A stretch of 64,000 nt of DNA. Origin: Clostridium saudiense (GTDB lineage: Bacteria > Bacillota > Clostridia > Clostridiales > Clostridiaceae). Positions 1 to 8,221 of the stretch are shown piece after piece. The number at the start of each line of letters is the position of its first letter. Position 1 is the stretch's first letter. The notes below the pieces were generated by a model. It saw only the letters and a list, made by a program, of their open reading frames with translations, searched no databases and was not told where the DNA came from. The translations under genes and the position numbers were made by a program. The DNA lies in NCBI RefSeq assembly GCF_000577815.1, contig NZ_CBYM010000014.1:23487-87486 (forward strand), in the 5' to 3' direction.

Positions 1-1080
1 TATGGAGTAAGTGGTATTGTTCAGTGTGAAATTGATATTGAAAGTGGTGAAAAGTTAACTCCAAGTAAAACAATTTGGACAGGATCAGGTGGACGTTATC
101 TTGAAAGTCCACATATGTATAAAATTAATGGTAAGTACTATCTTGTTGCAGCAGAAGGAGGAACTGAATATGGCCATATGGTAACATATGCTAGAGCAGA
201 TTCTTTATATGGCAAATTTGAAGGTTATGAGAATAATCCAGTTTTGACTAATCGTAATTTAGGTGGATACGAAGTTCAAGGGGTAGGACATGGTGATCTT
301 ATTCAAGATAATTATGATAATTGGTGGCTTTTACATCTTGGATTCCGCCAAAGTGGACAGTGGGAAGCTTATCATCATTTAGGACGTGAAGTTTTCCTAA
401 CTCCAGTTATATTTGGAGAAGATGGCTGGTTTACGGCAGGTGATAATGGAAGGACTACTAAGAGCTTTGAGATTAATTATATAAATAATGATGTAATTCA
501 AAAAGAAAAGAAACATTATACATTTGAAAATACTAAGTGGGATAATGATTGGTGTTATTTACGTATTCCTAATAAGAAAAACTATAAGCTTGATAAAAAT
601 AAGTTAATATTAAAAGGTACTGATATTACATTAGATGATGTTGATTCACCTACATTTATAGGAATAAGGCAAAGAGATTTCAATGCTACTATATCATGTA
701 ATGTTGAGATTACAGATGGTGAAGCAGGTATTACTCTATATATGGATGAAAATCACCATTATGATTTAGCAATACGTAAGTGTGAAAATGGGTATGAAGC
801 AATTGAACGTCTTAATATTGGTGATATAAAATCAGTTGAAAAATCTATCTATCTAGAAAATAAAAATAATATTTCACTTATCATTAATGCAAGTAATAGC
901 TATTATAGTTTTTCTATTAAAAGTGAAAATGAAGAAAGTATTCTTGGATATGCTAAAACAAGATATTTATCTTCAGAAGTTGCTGGTGGATTTACGGGTG
1001 TTGTAATTGGATTATATGCATGTGCATCAAATTCTTTTAATTATGCTGAATTCACAAACTTTAAGTGCATGTATAAATAA
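1..1080 (+). CDS. GH43 family glycosidase (beta-xylosidase-like), 5' end outside window
   Basis: The frame is open from base 1 and stops at 1080, so the N-terminal part lies upstream of the window and about 359 residues are visible. GH43 enzymes are five-bladed propellers that release xylose or arabinose from xylo-oligosaccharides and arabinosides. The segment GGRYLESPHMYKINGKYYL (visible residues 30-48) holds the Glu (visible residue 35) expected as general acid, usually written EGP and here ESP. The following GGTEYGHMV and GVGHGDL are also typical of the family, the latter with the conserved His near the active site. The last roughly 200 residues fit the C-terminal beta-sandwich found in xylosidase-type GH43 proteins. 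No signal peptide can be judged. Family assignment is firm; the exact substrate is inference. Confidence 0.85.
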   Translation, partial: YGVSGIVQCEIDIESGEKLTPSKTIWTGSGGRYLESPHMYKINGKYYLVAAEGGTEYGHMVTYARADSLYGKFEGYENNPVLTNRNLGGYEVQGVGHGDLIQDNYDNWWLLHLGFRQSGQWEAYHHLGREVFLTPVIFGEDGWFTAGDNGRTTKSFEINYINNDVIQKEKKHYTFENTKWDNDWCYLRIPNKKNYKLDKNKLILKGTDITLDDVDSPTFIGIRQRDFNATISCNVEITDGEAGITLYMDENHHYDLAIRKCENGYEAIERLNIGDIKSVEKSIYLENKNNISLIINASNSYYSFSIKSENEESILGYAKTRYLSSEVAGGFTGVVIGLYACASNSFNYAEFTNFKCMYK

Positions 1081-1161
1081 TATAAGTAGTAATATTTAAT
1101 TTGTGTAAAGTATGATTTATCAAATAAGTTATGATTATCGGTATTATAAAGAATAAAAAAG

Positions 1162-1214
1162 AAAAGATAAAATACTAATGACATAAGAGCAATGCATTAG
1201 TATTTTATCTTTTT
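1162..1214 (+). terminator. Intrinsic terminator after the GH43 gene
   Basis: A perfect 19-bp inverted repeat, AAAAGATAAAATACTAATG at 1162-1180 and its complement at 1196-1214, separated by about 15 nt. The second arm ends in a T-run. It lies about 80 bp after the GH43 stop and closes that transcription unit. Confidence 0.85.
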
Positions 1215-1380
1215 AGAAAAAGAAGCTTTTGGAATCTTTTCCTCACTATTAGTATGTCAATATTATTAGAAAAAATACATAAAAATTAATAGCTAAATAT
1301 ATAAAAGTTTTTAAGATTAAAAATAATAAATAAAAAATACCAACTTTTCAGCTAAAGATACTTTGTGTCTTTTGAAGTTA

Positions 1381-1430
1381 AAATAGTCTAGAGGTGGGAT
1401 AGTGATATTCTATTTCTAGATTATATTTTT
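1381..1430 (+). other. Isolated hairpin in a gene-free stretch
   Basis: TAGTCTAGA pairs with TCTAGATTA around an inner GGGATAG/CTATTTC stem (with G-T pairs), followed by a T-rich tract. It lies in the 484-base gap 1215-1698, which otherwise holds only the larE promoter and AT-rich DNA without coding signal. No gene ends just upstream, so it could terminate a small RNA or be a remnant. This is weak evidence. Confidence 0.3.
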
Positions 1431-1519
1431 ATTTAATTTTCTTAAAGAATTAGTTTAATAATAAGTATTTAGTATCAATGATAATTTTATTTTTACTCTT
1501 CAATAATAGATAAAAAACA

Positions 1520-1550
1520 TTGACTTTAGAGTTAACTTAAATGGTATAGT
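1520..1550 (+). promoter_or_regulatory. Candidate larE promoter with 19-bp spacer and internal dyad (MerR-type)
   Basis: TTGACT (1520-1525) and TATAGT (1545-1550) are separated by 19 bp. The spacer carries the near-palindrome TTTAGAGTTAACTTAAA centred on GTTAAC. Long spacers with a dyad between -35 and -10 are the hallmark of promoters activated by MerR-family regulators. The predicted transcript would have a leader of about 140 nt before larE. No MerR gene is present in the window. Confidence 0.5.
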
Positions 1551-1698
1551 GTAATTATATAAATTATAAGAAGATTAGCATAAAAATATTAGTAAATACA
1601 AAATATTTAAGAGGTTATATTTAGAAAAATATATAATTAACTAAAGATAATTTTAACAGTTTTATATAACTACTATATTATTATGAAAGGGTGAGATT

Positions 1699-2493
1699 AT
1701 GAGAGAGAAGTATAATAATTTAATTAATAGTCTAAAGGAAAAGGGAAAAATATGTATTGCATTTTCGGGGGGAGTAGACTCAACATTTTTATTAAAGGTT
1801 GCACAAAATGTTTTAGGAGAAAATGTATTAGCTATTACAGTTAGATCTTCTATGTATCCAGATAGGGAATTAAAAGAAAGTAAGGAATTTTGTAAGTCAC
1901 TTAAAATAAAACATATATTTTTAGATGCAAATGAATACAGTGTACCAGAATTTGTAGCAAATAGTAAGGATAGATGTTATTTTTGTAAAAAGGGTATATT
2001 TTCTAAGCTAAAGGAAATAGCCAAAAAAGAAGGTTTTGATATTGTTGCAGATGGAAGTAATTTAGATGATGAAGGTGATTATAGACCAGGAATTAAAGCA
2101 TTAAAGGAATTAGGAATAATTAGTCCATTAAAAGAAGCGGGACTAACTAAAAATGAAATAAGAGAATTATCTAAGGAATTAGGCTTATCAACATGGGACA
2201 AGCCTTCTATGGCATGTCTTGCTTCAAGAATACCTTATGGTAGTGTAATAACAAGAGAGAAGCTAAAGAAGATAGAAATTGCTGAAGAATTTTTATTGAG
2301 TAATAATTTTAAGCAATTTAGGGTAAGGTATTATGATGATTTAGCTAAAATAGAAGTATTAAAAGAAGATATTCCAAAAGTGTTACAACTATCAGAGGTA
2401 ATTATAGCAAAATTTAAAGAAATAGGGTTTAATTATATAACTCTTGATTTAGAGGGTTATAGAACTGGAAGTATGAATGAAACATTAAGGTAA
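1699..2493 (+). CDS. larE: LarE-like ATP-dependent sacrificial sulfur transferase (PP-loop)
   Basis: LarE adenylates and then sulfurates the carboxyls of a nicotinate-derived precursor during synthesis of the nickel-pincer cofactor of lactate racemase. This protein of 264 residues has the PP-loop motif FSGGVDST (residues 22-29), the family segment DRCYFCKK (near residue 92) and MACLASRIPYG with Cys173. Cys173 is where LarE proteins carry the cysteine that donates sulfur or binds a cluster. The start is ATG 1699 behind GAAAGGGTG. Neighbours are unusual: no larA, larB or larC is in the window, and two MFS transporter genes follow at 86 bp without a visible terminator. Family assignment is strong. 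Whether it acts in NPN cofactor synthesis here is uncertain, because orphan LarE-like proteins are common. Confidence 0.85.
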   Translation: MREKYNNLINSLKEKGKICIAFSGGVDSTFLLKVAQNVLGENVLAITVRSSMYPDRELKESKEFCKSLKIKHIFLDANEYSVPEFVANSKDRCYFCKKGIFSKLKEIAKKEGFDIVADGSNLDDEGDYRPGIKALKELGIISPLKEAGLTKNEIRELSKELGLSTWDKPSMACLASRIPYGSVITREKLKKIEIAEEFLLSNNFKQFRVRYYDDLAKIEVLKEDIPKVLQLSEVIIAKFKEIGFNYITLDLEGYRTGSMNETLR

Positions 2494-2579
2494 TTAAATA
2501 CTCATTTAACTTAAGTAATAATAAATTATTTGTACACATAAGTTTATTATGAAGTATCGAAAATTTATTAGGAGAAACT

Positions 2580-3773
2580 ATGAAAAATGAGTTTATATTA
2601 AATGATAAAAAATTTAGAGCGTTTTGCATATATAGGCTGCTTTTTGGAATAAGCTACAGCATTATGATACCAATAATACCACTATTCTTTAAGTCAATAG
2701 GAATGGAAACTGTAACTATAGGAATGGTAATTTCATTATATGGAGTAAGTAAGACAATAATGCAAATTCCCTTTGGAATTGTCTGTGATAAAATAGGGGA
2801 TAAATTAACTCTAAAGTTAGCTTTATTGTTAATGGGGTTAGTACCTATTGGCTATATATTATCAAATACAAGCCTTCAGGCAGGAAGCTTATATGTTATT
2901 CAAGGTGCTATTCTTGGAATGGCAGCACCTGCAACTTATTCAGTACTTGCTAGGACATTGAATGTTAAAAGAAGAGGAGAGTGTACTGGCCTTGCTTCAG
3001 CAGTGTTTACTTTAGGTGGGGGAATAGGTGCTGCAATTGCAAGTTTTATATTAACAAAGTTAAATAACTTTAGTATGGCATTTAATATATCATCTCTTGG
3101 AATATTTTTTACATTAATATATGTAATCATTAGAGTTAACAAAGTAAAACCTATGAAAAATAAAGATAATAAGAAAGAGAGTATAAAGGAAATTTTATAT
3201 GAAATAAGAAGAAGAGAATTTGTTTGTAAAATTATTATTTTATCAAGTAGTGCATTTTTAGGAGATTATATTTATTCTTGTGTTGTAGCATTAATTCATT
3301 TTTATGGACAAGATGTACTTCATGTATCAACGTCTTATACTTCTTCCATTATATCAGTATACTTATTAGTTTTTGGATTAGGTGCGCCAATAGCAGGATG
3401 GGTTAGTGATAAAATAGGAAATAAAAAGCAATTATTATATTCTTTTTTTACTATGAATTTTACATTGTTAGGTCTTATTATAACTAGAAATGTAACTATA
3501 TTTACTATAATAATTATATTGTACTTCTTGGGTGCAACATATTTAAATGCTTCTGTACAAAGCTGTCTTTCGGAATTTGGATCATATCCTAAAATTAAAG
3601 GTTTTGTTTTTGGAGTTGTGGGGGCATCAGAGTCACTTGGATATGCAGTTGGACCACTGGTTTCATCTTATATTTATGAATATAATAAAAATTATTTATT
3701 TTTAGGTTTATTAATGGTATCTATTTTTATTACTGCAATTTATGTGGTTTTATTCAATAAATCAGGAATATAA
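2580..3773 (+). CDS. Major facilitator superfamily transporter, full length
   Basis: A 397-residue membrane protein with the 12-helix MFS plan. The motif-A-type loop occurs in both halves: CDKIGDK (about residues 69-75) and SDKIGNK (about residues 275-281). The N-terminal half has the drug-pump-like helix text SIMIPIIPLFFKSIG. ATG 2580 sits behind TTAGGAG. The gene follows larE and precedes a half-size paralogue. The substrate cannot be told from sequence; drug/proton antiport is a reasonable default, and co-occurrence with larE may be accidental. At DNA level the two motif-A regions share the same 13-bp string, which matters for the origin of the next gene. Confidence 0.8.
   Translation: MKNEFILNDKKFRAFCIYRLLFGISYSIMIPIIPLFFKSIGMETVTIGMVISLYGVSKTIMQIPFGIVCDKIGDKLTLKLALLLMGLVPIGYILSNTSLQAGSLYVIQGAILGMAAPATYSVLARTLNVKRRGECTGLASAVFTLGGGIGAAIASFILTKLNNFSMAFNISSLGIFFTLIYVIIRVNKVKPMKNKDNKKESIKEILYEIRRREFVCKIIILSSSAFLGDYIYSCVVALIHFYGQDVLHVSTSYTSSIISVYLLVFGLGAPIAGWVSDKIGNKKQLLYSFFTMNFTLLGLIITRNVTIFTIIIILYFLGATYLNASVQSCLSEFGSYPKIKGFVFGVVGASESLGYAVGPLVSSYIYEYNKNYLFLGLLMVSIFITAIYVVLFNKSGI
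2785..3418 (+). repeat. 13-bp direct repeat inside the full-length MFS gene
   Basis: GTGATAAAATAGG occurs at 2785-2797 and again at 3406-3418, both encoding the motif-A sequence DKIG. The copies are 621 bp apart, exactly 207 codons, so recombination between them would delete helices 3-8 in frame. The downstream paralogue at 3972 has just this architecture. Confidence 0.8.
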
Positions 3774-3971
3774 AAATATTAACTAAAAGAAAAATCAATA
3801 TGAAATAATATTAGAGTATAAAAAAGCTATAGTGATAAATAATAAAATAAACTGACTTCTTAACTTTAGATAGGGATTTAACTTCATTTGAAGTTTAGAA
3901 TTTGCTATCTATAGTAGGTTATTATGACTAGTCAGCAGATAAAGTCTTCCTTATAATCAAAGGGGTTTATT

Positions 3972-4562
3972 ATGAATATAAAAAACAATATATTATTCAC
4001 TAAAAAAGAGCTTTTATATTTTTGCATTCAAAGGTTTGCTTTTGGATTTAGTTATAGTTTAATGATACCAATAATACCTTTGTATTTTAATTCATTAGGA
4101 ATAAGCACATTAATTATAGGTGCAGTTATGTCATCTTATGGTTTTGCAAAGGCTTTAATACAAATACCATTTGGAGTTGTTACAAATAAAATTGGGGATA
4201 AATTATTACTAATAATATCATTTATATTTATGATACTTTCCTTAGCTACATTATCAATTGTAAGAAGAATAAGCATATTTACAATAGCTATTATTATATA
4301 TTTTTTAGGTGCAACATTTTTAAATTCAGGATTACAAAATTCACTTTTAAAGTTTGGAGAAGATAAGAAAAGTGAAGGAATTGTATTTGGATTTGTAGGT
4401 GCATGTGAAGCACTTGGATATGCAATTGGACCCTTAATATCATCATATGTTTATAATTTAAGTAAGGTATGGCTTTTTCCAGGGTTATTAATTTTTACTA
4501 TAGGAGTATTTGCAATTTTTATAGTATTAAAAAAGAAAGCCTTTAACATAAAAAATTCCTAA
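3972..4562 (+). CDS. Half-size MFS paralogue with in-frame loss of the middle helices
   Basis: A 196-residue membrane protein clearly paralogous to the preceding MFS protein. Residues 1-75 match its N-terminus (FGFSYSLMIPIIPLYFNSLG, then NKIGDK). The sequence then continues directly as its C-terminal part (ISIFTIAIIIYFLGATFLN, then GFVGACEALGYAIGPLISSY). About 207 residues between the two motif-A loops are absent, leaving about 6 helices instead of 12. ATG 3972 has a good site (AAAGGGG) and the frame is intact, so a small protein is probably made. A 198-nt leader contains a nested stem, AGATAG/CTATCT around AACTTC/GAAGTT (3868-3910). Function is unknown; it could be inactive, a dimerising half-transporter, or decaying. 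Confidence 0.8.
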   Translation: MNIKNNILFTKKELLYFCIQRFAFGFSYSLMIPIIPLYFNSLGISTLIIGAVMSSYGFAKALIQIPFGVVTNKIGDKLLLIISFIFMILSLATLSIVRRISIFTIAIIIYFLGATFLNSGLQNSLLKFGEDKKSEGIVFGFVGACEALGYAIGPLISSYVYNLSKVWLFPGLLIFTIGVFAIFIVLKKKAFNIKNS

Positions 4563-4582
4563 ATTTTAATTTAGGAATTTTT
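4551..4582 (+). terminator. Intrinsic terminator overlapping the half-MFS stop codon
   Basis: AAAAATTCCTAAA (4551-4563) pairs with TTTAGGAATTTTT (4570-4582) and runs into a T-tract. The stop codon TAA (4560-4562) lies inside the first arm, so ribosomes reaching the stop would interfere with folding. Confidence 0.8.
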
Positions 4583-4664
4583 TTTTATATTAATAGTATT
4601 ATATAATGAAGCATTTACTATGTTATTTATGAAGGTAAACTGATTTAAATAAGACTTATGGGAG

Positions 4665-5309
4665 GTGAAAAAGATTAGTGAATTAATAAAACTTTATATA
4701 GAAAGGTATGATTTCTTTTTAAAGTTAACATTAGAACATTTAAAAATTTCAGGAATTTCTATAATAATAGCAACTCTTATAGGTGGAATTTTAGGAATAT
4801 TAATAAGTGAATACAAAAAAACATCAACATTAGTCTTATCCATAACAAACTTTCTTTACACTATACCATCAATATCTTTACTTGGTTTTTTGATTCCCTT
4901 TTCAGGAATTGGGAATACTACAGCAATTATTGCACTTACTATATATGCGTTACTACCTATGATTAGAAATACTTATGCAGGAATTGATAATATAGACAAG
5001 TCGATTATAGAATCAGCTAGAGGAATGGGAAGTACGGAATTTCAAATATTATATAAAATAAAAATTCCATTAGCAACAACAGTAATTTTAGCAGGTTTTA
5101 AAAATATGGTTGTAATGACTATAGCACTTGCTGGTATTGCATCATTTATAGGGGCAGGAGGTCTTGGTATTGCTGTATATAGGGGAATAACAACAAATAA
5201 CCAAACCATGACTATAGCAGGAAGTTTATTAATTGCATTATTAGCTTTATTATGTGATTTAATTATTGGAGGTATAGAGAAAATAATAAAAAGAAAGTGG
5301 AGGTTATAA
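4665..5309 (+). CDS. Osmoprotectant (betaine/carnitine/choline) ABC transporter permease
   Basis: About 214 residues with five or six helices and the binding-protein-dependent permease loop ESARGMGSTEFQILYKIKIPLA that docks on the ATPase. It resembles OpuBB/OpuCB. First of three genes (permease, binding protein, ATPase) forming a compact operon. The start is odd. GTG 4665 lies inside the ribosome binding site GGAGGTGA (4661-4668) and no other conventional start is in frame, since a stop codon lies at 4650. ATT 4674, 5 nt after that site, gives the usual beginning (M)SELIKLY and may be the real start. Only one permease gene is present, so the protein probably forms a homodimer. Import of a quaternary-amine osmolyte is inferred from family. 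Confidence 0.85.
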   Translation: MKKISELIKLYIERYDFFLKLTLEHLKISGISIIIATLIGGILGILISEYKKTSTLVLSITNFLYTIPSISLLGFLIPFSGIGNTTAIIALTIYALLPMIRNTYAGIDNIDKSIIESARGMGSTEFQILYKIKIPLATTVILAGFKNMVVMTIALAGIASFIGAGGLGIAVYRGITTNNQTMTIAGSLLIALLALLCDLIIGGIEKIIKRKWRL

Positions 5310-5311
5310 AG

Positions 5312-6208
5312 GTGAAAAAGAAGGGAAAGGTATTAATATGTATTTTGGCAATTTTACTAATTATTATTCCAGTAGGATGTTCTAAGAAGAGTGAGACCAT
5401 AAAAATTGCTACAAAACCAATGACAGAGCAGTTTATATTAGGCGAAATGTTAAAGCTAATTATTGAAGAAAATACAAATTTAAATGTAGAAATTACAAAA
5501 GGAATAGGTGGAGGTACAAGTAATATTCATCCAGCTATATTAAAGGGAGATTTTGATATGTATCCTGAGTATACTGGTACTGGTTGGAGTTTTGTTTTGA
5601 AGGAAACAGAAATCCCAGATGATGAAACTTTATATAAACAATTACAAGAAAAATATAATAGTGAATATGATTTAACTTGGGTTAATTTGTTTGGATTTAA
5701 TAATACATTTGGGTTAGTAATAAGAAAAGATTTAGCAGAAAAGTACAATATAAAAACTTATTCTGATTTGGCAAAATATTCAGAAGAGCTTACATTTGGA
5801 GCTGAATATGATTTTTATGAAAGAGATGACGGGTTTGATGCTTTATGTGAAGAATATAATATGAATTTTAAAAAATCTGTAGATTTGGATATTGGTCTTA
5901 AGTATAATGCAATAAACTCTAAAGAAATAGATGTAATGAATATATTTACTACAGATGGTCAACTTTCAAATTCAGATGTTGTTGTTTTAGAAGATGATAA
6001 GGATTTTTATCAAACTTATTATTGTGGCACTGTAGTACGTAATGATACTTTAGAAAAATATCCAGAGTTAAAAGAAGCTATTATGAAGTTAGATAATATT
6101 ATAAATGAAGAAGAAATGGCCAAGCTAAATTATTTAGTTGAGACAGAAGGACAAGATGAAAGTAAGGTTGCAAAAGACTTTTTAATAGAAAAAGGTTTGG
6201 TAAAGTAA
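5312..6208 (+). CDS. Osmoprotectant ABC transporter substrate-binding lipoprotein
   Basis: A 298-residue OpuAC/ProX-type binding protein. I chose GTG 5312, 8 nt after GGAGG (5299-5303), rather than GTG 5297, which overlaps that site. This start gives a clean lipoprotein signal: MKKKGKVLICILAILLIIIP then VGC with the lipid-anchored Cys. The mature part opens with SETIKIATKPMTEQFILGEM and later has GGGTSNIHPAI and MYPEYTGTGW, typical of the choline/betaine/carnitine binding family. It starts 3 nt after the permease stop, with its ribosome binding site inside the permease gene. It acts on the outer face of the membrane and delivers substrate to the permease. Confidence 0.88.
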   Translation: MKKKGKVLICILAILLIIIPVGCSKKSETIKIATKPMTEQFILGEMLKLIIEENTNLNVEITKGIGGGTSNIHPAILKGDFDMYPEYTGTGWSFVLKETEIPDDETLYKQLQEKYNSEYDLTWVNLFGFNNTFGLVIRKDLAEKYNIKTYSDLAKYSEELTFGAEYDFYERDDGFDALCEEYNMNFKKSVDLDIGLKYNAINSKEIDVMNIFTTDGQLSNSDVVVLEDDKDFYQTYYCGTVVRNDTLEKYPELKEAIMKLDNIINEEEMAKLNYLVETEGQDESKVAKDFLIEKGLVK

Positions 6209-6230
6209 TCTTTTAAAAAAGGGAGATAAT

Positions 6231-6974
6231 ATGGAGGAAAAAAGCATTATAGAAGTCAAAAATATAAGTAAAATATATGGTAATAAAGTAATACTTAAAA
6301 ATATAAATTTAAAAATTAATAAAGGTGAATTTATAACTGTAATTGGTAGCTCAGGGTGTGGTAAGACTACATTTTTAAAGCTTATTAATGGTTTAATTGA
6401 ACCAGATGATGGAAAAGTTTATGTAGAAGGTAATGACATCTCAAAAGTAGATAAAATAGCTTTAAGGAGAAAAATAGGTTATGTTATTCAAGAAATTGGC
6501 TTATTTCCACATATGACTGTAAGAAAAAACATATCATATGTACCTAATTTAATAAAAAAAGAAAAAAAGGATAGCATTGAAAATAGAGTTAAAGAATTAA
6601 TAAATAAAGTTGGGTTAAAAGAAGAAATGTTAGATAATTATCCAAATGAACTTTCTGGCGGGCAAAGACAAAGAGTAGGTATTGCAAGGGCCTTGGCAAT
6701 TAATCCAAATATCATTTTAATGGATGAACCATTTGGAGCTATAGATGAAATAACAAGAAAATTACTGCAAGATGAAATATTAAAAATTTATAAGGAATAT
6801 AATATGACAATTATATTTATTACTCATGATATTAAGGAAGCATTAAAACTTGGAACAAGGATTATGGTAATGGATAAGGGGGAGTTAATACAAATTGATA
6901 CACCAGAACAATTGATTAAAAATCCTAAGAATATCTTTGTTAAAGAACTTTTGGGTGATAATAAAATAAGCTAA
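6231..6974 (+). CDS. Osmoprotectant ABC transporter ATP-binding protein
   Basis: A 247-residue ABC ATPase with Walker A GSSGCGKTT (residue 40 region), signature LSGGQRQR, Walker B IILMDEPFGAID and switch His in FITHD. It lacks the C-terminal CBS pair of the classical OpuCA/ProV proteins, which normally reach 380-400 residues. Ionic-strength sensing through CBS domains is therefore probably missing. ATG 6231 follows AGGGAGATA, 22 bp after the binding-protein gene. It is the last gene of the operon and energises uptake. Confidence 0.88.
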   Translation: MEEKSIIEVKNISKIYGNKVILKNINLKINKGEFITVIGSSGCGKTTFLKLINGLIEPDDGKVYVEGNDISKVDKIALRRKIGYVIQEIGLFPHMTVRKNISYVPNLIKKEKKDSIENRVKELINKVGLKEEMLDNYPNELSGGQRQRVGIARALAINPNIILMDEPFGAIDEITRKLLQDEILKIYKEYNMTIIFITHDIKEALKLGTRIMVMDKGELIQIDTPEQLIKNPKNIFVKELLGDNKIS

Positions 6975-7058
6975 CTTTAATTTATTTATATTATAAGTTC
7001 ATCGTTATATTTTAAAATACCTTTCATAAAATATACTATGAGAGGGGGTAACATATAT

Positions 7059-7373
7059 ATGAAAAATGAAAAGAATAAGATTCCGGATTTCAGAGTAGTT
7101 TTTTTAATGTTTGTATTTTTGGGGTTACCTATAATTGTATTTCTAAATTGGCTAACAATAAATAATGAAGTTAGCATACTTATCAAAATGATAACAATTA
7201 TTATATGTGTATTTTTAATAACAGTATCATATAGAGCTATTAGGTATTTTTTCTTTAAGCATTGTGGAAAAACAAAAATAAATTTGGTTGGTTATATAGT
7301 AGTACAATGTGTATCTCTAGTTATTACATTAATTATGATGGGTATAATAGTAGCATGTATACAACTTTTATGA
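7059..7373 (+). CDS. Small membrane protein of unknown function
   Basis: 104 residues with three predicted membrane segments (about residues 13-31, 36-56 and 78-102) and a charged, Lys-rich N-terminus. The start ATG 7059 follows AGAGGGGGT at good spacing; ATG 7038 upstream would overlap the ribosome binding site. I recognise no family. It lies alone after the osmoprotectant operon and is followed by its own terminator. Confidence 0.65.
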   Translation: MKNEKNKIPDFRVVFLMFVFLGLPIIVFLNWLTINNEVSILIKMITIIICVFLITVSYRAIRYFFFKHCGKTKINLVGYIVVQCVSLVITLIMMGIIVACIQLL

Positions 7374-7392
7374 AGTGAATATATAAAATAGT

Positions 7393-7430
7393 TAGCAGTA
7401 GTAGATAAAAATCTAGTACTGCTATTTTCT
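7393..7430 (+). terminator. Intrinsic terminator after the small membrane protein
   Basis: TAGCAGTAGTAGAT (7393-7406) and ATCTAGTACTGCTA (7411-7424) form a 14-bp stem with one mismatch and an AAAA loop, followed by TTTTCTTTT. Confidence 0.8.
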
Positions 7431-7462
7431 TTTAGTAGGATAACATAATGTATCAACATAAA

Positions 7463-8221
7463 TTAGTTATCATTTAAATGTATAATAAATTCATCAAGTA
7501 TTTTTCCTTTTAAATCAATAGCAGATACTTCAATTGTGTTAGGAAGTAAATCCATAACAACAAAATGATATACAGCAATAGGTGGTATTATAACTCCATT
7601 CTTACTATTATATTTATTTCGGAGTTTTTCACCAGCACCTCCAGAAATAATTTGATAAATATCATTTTTACCAGATACAACACGACGTGAATAATTATGC
7701 TCATGAGATGAAAATACTAATTTAATTTCATATTTATCAACTATTGACCAAAAATCATCCCTACATTTAGGATATAAATCAAGACAATGCCCAAGATGTG
7801 CACCAGTAGGAAAAGCTGGTGAGTGAAGAAAAAGTAATTTATTCTTATTACTTTGTTTACATATGTTTTCAAACCATTTTAATTGGTTATTAGTGATTTT
7901 ATGGATTTCGTTATAATGAAATGAATTAAGAAATATTAATCTATAATTATCAAAGTCAATATAATAAACTGTTTTATTATATTCATCTAAATAATCAGTT
8001 ACATTAAGATCAGCATAACATTTGCTAAATAGTTTTTCAAAAGTATCATCAGTAGGATTAATATTAACTTCATGATTACCTAAAACAGGAATTAAAGGCT
8101 TTGTTTCATAATAACTAGCTACTATGTTTCTAAAATCGTTAAGCTGACTTAATAAGGCATTAGAATTATTACCTCCAGCTACTGAATCTCCTAATATTAC
8201 AATAAAGTCAGCAGTTGGAGT
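7463..8221 (-). pseudogene. Metallophosphoesterase (calcineurin-like), N-terminus missing
   Basis: Read on the minus strand, about 252 codons remain open: TPTADFIVILGDSVAGGN, then PVLGNHEVNINP, later LLFLHSPAF, and SSHEHNYSR near the end. These are the metal-binding blocks GD, GNHE, H and GHxH-like (here SHEH) of calcineurin-type phosphoesterases. The first block (DxH) and any start codon are absent, because the frame meets a stop (TAG at 8227-8225) immediately upstream. At that point the DNA switches to another gene's beginning (next entry). The enzyme part is well conserved but headless and has no ribosome binding site. I call it a pseudogene made by deletion. Confidence 0.8.

Noticed and set aside
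3868..3910. Nested stem in the leader of the half-size MFS gene, considered as a riboswitch
   Set aside because: The stems are short and AT-rich, there is no expression platform and no known aptamer consensus.
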